NCBI GenBank assembly: GCA_017421685.1
Contig: JAFOHW010000051.1
Span: 1-10,737, forward strand
Direction of reading: 5' to 3'
Source of the DNA: Candidatus Saccharimonadota bacterium
Lineage (GTDB): Bacteria; Patescibacteriota; Saccharimonadia; Saccharimonadales; Saccharimonadaceae
Length of the DNA stretch: 10,737 nucleotides
How positions within the stretch are numbered: position 1 is the first letter of the stretch; each line of letters opens with the position of its first letter. Below are positions 6,970 through 10,737 of the stretch, piece after piece. The notes under the pieces are model-generated. The model saw only the letters and a list, made by a program, of their open reading frames with translations. It did not search any database and was not told the origin of the DNA. Position numbers and translations under genes: made by a program.

Positions 6970-6999
6970 ATTATAAACCCCACATATAGCGTTAGTCAA
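6970..6999 (-). promoter_or_regulatory. Near-consensus sigma70 promoter of the NrdD-like gene
   Basis: On the minus strand, TTGACT (6994-6999) and a perfect TATAAT (6970-6975) are 18 bp apart. The start is predicted near 6963, giving a leader of about 55 nt with a Shine-Dalgarno sequence. The spacer is filled by an NrdR-box-like sequence, so a repressor there would block polymerase. Confidence 0.75.
6977..6992. promoter_or_regulatory. NrdR-box-like operator, promoter-proximal
   Basis: ACCCCACATATAGCGT agrees with the published NrdR consensus acaCwAtATaTwGtgt at 12 of 16 positions by my count. It sits inside the -35/-10 spacer of the minus-strand promoter and shares the direct repeat ATATAGCGTT with the second box 33 bp away. 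Confidence 0.5.
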
Positions 7000-7009
7000 G
7001 ACCTTTTTT

Positions 7010-7025
7010 ACGCTAAATATAGCGT
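7010..7025. promoter_or_regulatory. NrdR-box-like operator, palindromic, distal
   Basis: ACGCTAAATATAGCGT is a palindrome with perfect 6-bp arms (ACGCTA/TAGCGT). It matches the NrdR consensus acaCwAtATaTwGtgt at 13 of 16 positions by my count. It lies 33 bp (about three helical turns) from the proximal box, upstream of the minus-strand -35 and five bases before the likely -35 of mutM, so it could affect both genes. Confidence 0.55.
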
Positions 7026-7030
7026 TTCTG

Positions 7031-7058
7031 TGGAAAACTCATATTTTTATGATAGAAT
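7031..7058 (+). promoter_or_regulatory. Promoter of mutM (leaderless)
   Basis: The -10 TAGAAT (7053-7058) has an extended TGA before it, and a plausible -35 TGGAAA (7031-7036) lies 16 bp upstream. Exactly six bases separate the -10 from the ATG at 7065, so transcription should start at the ATG. No Shine-Dalgarno sequence is present. Confidence 0.65.
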
Positions 7059-7064
7059 AAAGAT

Positions 7065-7922
7065 ATGCCAGAATTACCGGAAGTTGAGACTGTTCGAAGA
7101 GGACTAAAAAAATTCATTTTAAAGAAAAAAATCGTAAAAATCGACGTCTTATGCGAAAAATCTTTTATTGGCGAATCAGTTCTCGGAACCGTAAAAGACC
7201 TTCGTCGTTTCGGAAAAGCCCTAGTTATAGATTTAGATAATGGAAATTCCTTAATGATTCACCTTCGCATGACCGGACAACTTATTTTTGATGATGATTC
7301 TGAAGGACGCTACTCCGCGGGCCATCCAAGCGACAATTTTATCGCGAACCTTCCGAATAAACAAACCCGCGTTATTTTGGAATTTGAAAACGGAACTCTC
7401 TATTTTAATGACCAGCGGAAATTCGGTTTTATAAAGTCCTTAAAGACCCCAGAAGTAGAAAACGACCCATTTATTAAAAAACTCGCAAAAGAACCTTGGG
7501 ATATAGAAGTTGATGAGTTTTACGAAAAACTTAAAAAACACCAAAAATCTCCCATTAAGGCTACTATTCTAGACCAAACTATTATCTGTGGGCTCGGTAA
7601 TATTTATGCAGACGAAACGCTTTTCGCTTCCGGCATCCATCCTAAAAGAAAAGCCGGAACTTTGACAAAAAACGAAGCTAAGGAAATTCTCCATAATGCT
7701 AAAAAAGTCATGGAGAAAGCTATCGAGTCAGGTGGCTCAACCATGGCAACTTACGTAAAAGCCGATGGGACAAAAGGGGACTATCTTGAAAATTTTGCCC
7801 AAGTTTTCCATAGAGAGGGGAAGCCGTGTGTGAAATGTCACGAAAAAATCATTAAAATTAAAGTTGCTGGACGCGGAACCCACCTCTGCCCTAATTGCCA
7901 AAAAGAGGTAAAAAATGATTAA
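7065..7922 (+). CDS. mutM: Formamidopyrimidine-DNA glycosylase (Fpg/MutM)
   Basis: A 285-residue base-excision-repair enzyme that removes oxidised purines such as 8-oxoguanine and FapyG and then nicks the DNA by beta,delta-elimination. The mature N-terminus PELPEVETVRRGL supplies the catalytic Pro and Glu. 'RRFGKALVID' has Lys51 in the place of the DNA-contacting lysine. 'HLRMTGQL' (66-73) and 'NDQRKFGF' (115-122) are the intercalation and strand motifs, and 'ICGLGNIYADETLF' (174-187) is the H2TH segment. A C-terminal zinc finger has Cys255, 258, 275 and 278 with 'AGRGTHLC' (268-275), the arginine contacting the phosphate. All key residues are present and the length is normal. It is co-transcribed with holA, overlapping it by 8 nt. 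Confidence 0.97.
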   Translation: MPELPEVETVRRGLKKFILKKKIVKIDVLCEKSFIGESVLGTVKDLRRFGKALVIDLDNGNSLMIHLRMTGQLIFDDDSEGRYSAGHPSDNFIANLPNKQTRVILEFENGTLYFNDQRKFGFIKSLKTPEVENDPFIKKLAKEPWDIEVDEFYEKLKKHQKSPIKATILDQTIICGLGNIYADETLFASGIHPKRKAGTLTKNEAKEILHNAKKVMEKAIESGGSTMATYVKADGTKGDYLENFAQVFHREGKPCVKCHEKIIKIKVAGRGTHLCPNCQKEVKND

Positions 7923-8520
7923 AATTTTTACTGGCGACGACCGTGTTCGCGCGAAGAAAGAAATTGAAAAATTTCTCGGAAAAAAATACGAAATTATTGA
8001 AGGCGCTGAAATTAATTTAAATGATCTCCCAAGTATTTTTCTCGGAAATTCACTTTTTTCCGAGACTAGAAACATCCTAATTCGTGACTTGAGTACGAAT
8101 AAGTCGGTTTTTGAAAAAGTTCCAGAATATTTAAATACTCCTCACAATATCGCGATTTTTGAGTTAAAACTGGATAAACGTTCAGCGACGTATAAATTAC
8201 TAAAAGGGAACATAGAAATAAAAGATTTTAAACTTCCCGAAAATCCCGACCAAAAATTAGTTTTTAATATTTATAATACCGCGAAAAGAGATGGGAAAAA
8301 AGCTGTTGGAATGCTAGAGAGGATTAAGCCCGAACATGATCCGAATATGTTCCTCGGACTTCTCGCTTCCCAAACCATAAAAGACTATCAAATAAAGCAG
8401 GGAACAAAAGAAAAGAAAGCCCTGAGAGAGCTTTCTAAAATCGATCTTGAGATAAAATCTACTTCGCTTCAGCCTTGGCTTTTGATTGAGTCTTTTTTGC
8501 TCCGGCTTTCTTCTCTGTAG
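7915..8520 (+). CDS. holA: DNA polymerase III delta subunit, shortened
   Basis: A 201-residue protein resembling clamp-loader delta, which opens the beta clamp. The N-terminus 'MIKIFTGDDRVRAKKEIEKFLG' matches the family opening ('i.i..G.D......i..'). The middle has 'NILIRDLS' and 'EIKDFKLPENPDQKLV', like the 'k.f..l....l..wi' segment. The end, 'ALRELSKIDLEIKSTSLQPWLLIESFLLRLSSL', matches the delta C-terminal helices ('l..l...D..iK.g..dp...le.lll.l'). Typical delta is ~330-350 residues, so about 140 are missing, seemingly from the central AAA+ lid region. Start ATG overlaps mutM by 8 nt and has GAGG at 7905-7908. The last 62 nt are antisense to rpsT. The family is likely, though it could be annotated as hypothetical. 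Confidence 0.75.
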   Translation: MIKIFTGDDRVRAKKEIEKFLGKKYEIIEGAEINLNDLPSIFLGNSLFSETRNILIRDLSTNKSVFEKVPEYLNTPHNIAIFELKLDKRSATYKLLKGNIEIKDFKLPENPDQKLVFNIYNTAKRDGKKAVGMLERIKPEHDPNMFLGLLASQTIKDYQIKQGTKEKKALRELSKIDLEIKSTSLQPWLLIESFLLRLSSL

Positions 8521-8779
8521 CTTTTTTCGTGAGCTTCAAACCAGCTTCTTTTGCGATAGCATAAAGCTTAGCTTTTCGGCGCGAAGCTGTATTCTTCTTT
8601 AAAAGATCTTTCTTTACTGCTTTATCATATTCAGACTGAGCCTTCGCAAGATTTTCCTGAGTCGGGTTAGCCTTAAAAGTCTTTAAAGCAGACTTTATAT
8701 CTTTCTTGATTTTTACGTTATGCTCAGTACGCTTAGTCGCCTGTCGAGCAGCCTTTTTGGCAGATTTAATAATCGGCAT
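8459..8779 (-). CDS. rpsT: Small ribosomal subunit protein bS20
   Basis: A 106-residue, very basic helical protein of the 30S subunit that binds 16S rRNA. The N-terminus 'MPIIKSAKKAARQATKRTEHNVKIKKDIKSALKTF' is typical of S20, followed by 'NLAKAQSEYDKAVKKDLLKKNTASRRKAKL', which matches the conserved '..A......D.A..kg.ih.n.a.r.ksrl' region. The tail after residue ~85 is a Lys/Ala-rich extension, and this is the part whose DNA also encodes the holA C-terminus on the other strand. The Shine-Dalgarno AGGA is at 8785-8788. Stop is TAG. Confidence 0.95.
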   Translation of the reverse strand: MPIIKSAKKAARQATKRTEHNVKIKKDIKSALKTFKANPTQENLAKAQSEYDKAVKKDLLKKNTASRRKAKLYAIAKEAGLKLTKKATEKKAGAKKTQSKAKAEAK

Positions 8780-8818
8780 TTTCTTCCTATATAGATTAAA
8801 AATTAATGACTTTTAATT

Positions 8819-8847
8819 ATTATAACTCTTTTTATGAAAAAAGTAAA
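8819..8847 (-). promoter_or_regulatory. Promoter of rpsT
   Basis: On the minus strand TTTACT (8842-8847) and a perfect TATAAT (8819-8824) are 17 bp apart. The transcript should start near 8812, giving a leader of about 33 nt that carries the AGGAAG ribosome site. Confidence 0.7.
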
Positions 8848-8859
8848 GAGAAATGTATC

Positions 8860-8888
8860 TTGAATTTTTGTTAGGCTTATGCTAATAT
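8860..8888 (+). promoter_or_regulatory. Promoter of the DHH-like gene
   Basis: TTGAAT (8860-8865) and TAATAT (8883-8888) are 17 bp apart, with an extended TGC at 8880-8882. The start is predicted at about 8895, giving a 14-nt leader with AAAGGA at 8898-8903. It lies back to back with the rpsT promoter without overlap. Confidence 0.7.
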
Positions 8889-8908
8889 CAACTTTAGAAA
8901 GGACAAAC

Positions 8909-10737
8909 ATGCCTGATGACAATAACCCTGTGCCTACCCCTATGGCACAAACTAACCCTCCCTTAACGGATCCAATGACGGCTCCCGCGATGCCTGAGCC
9001 TCCTATTCCTGCTACTCCGGATCCTGTGACCCCAACGGTCCCAGAAGCTCCGCTTCCTCCAGCTCCGTTAAAAAGGAACCCTTCTTCTGAAATTATTAAC
9101 GAAGTCGCACATAAAATTAACGACTCGCATTATGTCTTAATTGCTCTGTCCAGCGACCCATCAGTCGACGAGTTAGCTTCCGCTATTGGTATTTCGCTTT
9201 ATCTTGATAAATTAGGGAAGCGTACGACCGCAATTTATTCCGGCGCGACCCCTAATGCGCTTGAGTTTTTAAAACCAGAGGAGACTTTTGAACCTTCGGT
9301 CGACGCTCTACAAGATTTCGTGATTGCTTTGAATAAGGAAAAAGCTGAACATGTTCGCTGTAAAGTTGATGGTGATTTTGTTAAAGTCTATATTACCCCT
9401 TATCGTGACCGCATAGGCGAGGAAGATCTCGAGTTCTCTTATGGCGATTATAACGTCGATCTCGTTTTAGCTCTCGATGTCGCAAACGGCATTGATCTTG
9501 ATTCTGCGCTTCGTGAACACGGACGCATTATGCATGACGCAACGATCGTTAATATTACAACCGGGAATCCTGGTAAGCTTGGCGAAATTGAATGGAGCGA
9601 CAAGACCGCTAGCTCGGTTTCTGAAATGCTCGCGAACCTCTTATTTAGCATTAAAAGTGATGTAAAAGTTGAAAAAGAAGAAGCTACGGCCTTTTTGACT
9701 GGTATTGTCGCCGCGACTAATCGTTTCTCAAACGCAAAAACAACTCCAGAAACTATGCAAATCGCTTCACGTCTCATGGAGTCTGGCGCGAACCAACAAC
9801 TCGTTTCAAAAAATATTACTCCAGACATCGAAAATGAATTGTTTAACATGCCAAGTCTTGGAAAGAAAGCGAACATTGATGATCCGACAAAACTAAATAT
9901 TAAACATGGTGATGAAGAGAATGTTGACGAAACAAAACAGGTCGACACTGCAGTAACCGAGAAAGAATCAACTCTGCTACAAGACTTGAAAGAAGCCGAA
10001 GCGAACTTAGCTCAAGCTGGAGCCGAAACGACTCCGGATCTTGGTAATCAGCCAGTTCGAATTGAAGGAGACTCACTCCTCGAACCCGATTTAGTCAAAA
10101 AAGACGAAATAGCTCCAGAATCTGAACCCGTACCAGAACTTCCTCCTCTCCCTGAACCAGAAATAAAACCGGAAACTCCAGAATCTCCTGAAACCTCTGA
10201 AATTGCTCCGGGTCCTGGAGGTGATATTGATCCAGTAATAAATCCGGTTCTTCCCGAAGTAAAAGGAAACATGGAAAAACCAGAGACTCCTGAATCTACG
10301 GAGGTCTCTGAATCCCTAGAGCCTAAAAATGAACCAGAATTAAAGCCGACTTCCGAATTTGATTCCGCCCCTCCGACCGAAGAAGAAACTAAGAAATATG
10401 GCAAAATGTTAGAGGATGCTTTAAGCAGTGTTTCCGAACCGACCGCTTCATCTCTTCCTCCAGTCGAGAATCCTGCGACCATGAATACGCCAGTAACTCC
10501 AACGAACCCCGAAATTAACGGAGTTCCCGAAATAAATTATATGCCGATGCCAGGAGAAGAAATCCTTCCTCCTCCCCCGACTCCCCCAATTGATATGACA
10601 GGAGACATCAATTTAGAAACCCCGACCCCTGTTCCAGCGCCTACTCCGAACCCTATTTCTGCTCCAGAACCTACCCCTACTCCGGCCCAAGATCCAGCCC
10701 CAATAGATTCTCTTCCTGCAATAAATCCAATCCAACC
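8909..10737 (+). CDS. Degenerate DHH-family phosphoesterase-like protein with proline-rich ends (partial, runs off window)
   Basis: 609 codons are visible with no stop before the edge. Residues 1-~57 are Pro-rich and disordered. Residues ~60-335 form a DHH/NrnA-like domain. 'LIALSSDPSVDELASAIGISLYLDKLGK' (77-104) stands where active enzymes have a His and a PD.D motif. 'VDLVLALDV' (183-191) keeps one metal aspartate, Asp190. 'TIVNITTGN' (212-220) replaces the DHH triad, and 'TASSVSEML' and 'FLTGIVAATNRFSNAKTTPETM' (262-283) match the conserved ASS..E and 'tGi..DT..F....tt..t' segments with Asp changed to Ala. Most metal ligands are lost, so catalysis is unlikely. Residues ~400-609 are a Pro/Glu/Thr tail with repeats such as 'KPETPES'. 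No signal peptide or membrane segment appears in the visible part. Confidence 0.8.
   Translation, partial: MPDDNNPVPTPMAQTNPPLTDPMTAPAMPEPPIPATPDPVTPTVPEAPLPPAPLKRNPSSEIINEVAHKINDSHYVLIALSSDPSVDELASAIGISLYLDKLGKRTTAIYSGATPNALEFLKPEETFEPSVDALQDFVIALNKEKAEHVRCKVDGDFVKVYITPYRDRIGEEDLEFSYGDYNVDLVLALDVANGIDLDSALREHGRIMHDATIVNITTGNPGKLGEIEWSDKTASSVSEMLANLLFSIKSDVKVEKEEATAFLTGIVAATNRFSNAKTTPETMQIASRLMESGANQQLVSKNITPDIENELFNMPSLGKKANIDDPTKLNIKHGDEENVDETKQVDTAVTEKESTLLQDLKEAEANLAQAGAETTPDLGNQPVRIEGDSLLEPDLVKKDEIAPESEPVPELPPLPEPEIKPETPESPETSEIAPGPGGDIDPVINPVLPEVKGNMEKPETPESTEVSESLEPKNEPELKPTSEFDSAPPTEEETKKYGKMLEDALSSVSEPTASSLPPVENPATMNTPVTPTNPEINGVPEINYMPMPGEEILPPPPTPPIDMTGDINLETPTPVPAPTPNPISAPEPTPTPAQDPAPIDSLPAINPIQ

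Noticed and set aside
6895..7107. Plus-strand open frame spanning the mutM promoter region.
   Set aside because: It runs through the divergent promoters and operators and into mutM out of frame; it has no ribosome site or domain.
7737..8075. Minus-strand open frame across the mutM-holA junction.
   Set aside because: It is a shadow of two well-supported genes, Phe/Ser-rich as expected for the antisense of Lys/Glu codons.
9448..10482. Long minus-strand open frames opposite the DHH-like gene (9448-9948 and 10048-10482).
   Set aside because: They mirror the strongly biased Pro/Glu codons of the real gene; the translations are Ser/Gly-rich or patternless, without a ribosome site or recognisable domain.

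Overview
The window looks like a piece of a small-genome bacterial chromosome, most plausibly a Candidate Phyla Radiation member such as Ca. Saccharibacteria. This rests on AT-rich, tightly packed genes with overlapping ends, shortened replication proteins (a PolA with an eroded proofreading domain, a 201-residue Pol III delta subunit), a proline-rich DHH-like protein next to rpsT, and standard stop-codon use (TGA is used as a stop). The lineage is inferred from style and gene content. No taxonomic marker was searched.

Layout. (1) 1-1039, plus strand: the tail of an unidentified gene, possibly a diacylglycerol-kinase-like lipid kinase, overlaps a zeta-toxin-like P-loop kinase. (2) 1020-1832, minus strand: an APH/choline-kinase-fold phosphotransferase meets the zeta-like gene tail to tail with a 20-nt overlap. 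(3) 1904-5302, plus strand: a three-gene operon of CoaE/UPF0200-like P-loop kinase, single-pass membrane protein and polA. (4) 5332-5434: a 103-nt long-stem inverted repeat without coding content. (5) 5455-6435, plus strand: a RhuM-Fic fusion protein. (6) 6471-6908, minus strand: a 145-residue protein carrying an NrdD-type glycyl-radical tail, expressed from a near-consensus promoter that overlaps NrdR-box-like operators. (7) 7065-8520, plus strand: mutM and a short holA, overlapping by 8 nt. (8) 8459-8779, minus strand: rpsT, whose last 62 nt are antisense to the end of holA. (9) 8909 to the window end, plus strand: a degenerate DHH phosphoesterase with proline-rich ends, still open at the edge.

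Functionally this is mostly replication and repair (PolA, Pol III delta, MutM), one ribosomal protein and several small-molecule or protein-modifying enzymes (three kinase-like proteins, one Fic protein). The NrdD-like mini-protein may link to dNTP supply through its apparent NrdR operator.

Two signals stand out. First, four genes (APH-like, CoaE-like, RhuM-Fic, mutM) have a -10 hexamer ending exactly six bases before the ATG and no Shine-Dalgarno sequence, which predicts leaderless mRNAs. Genes inside operons, and rpsT, the DHH-like gene and the NrdD-like gene, have clear Shine-Dalgarno sites instead. Second, the stand-alone glycyl-radical-type protein with an NrdR-like control region is the best candidate here for an undescribed system.
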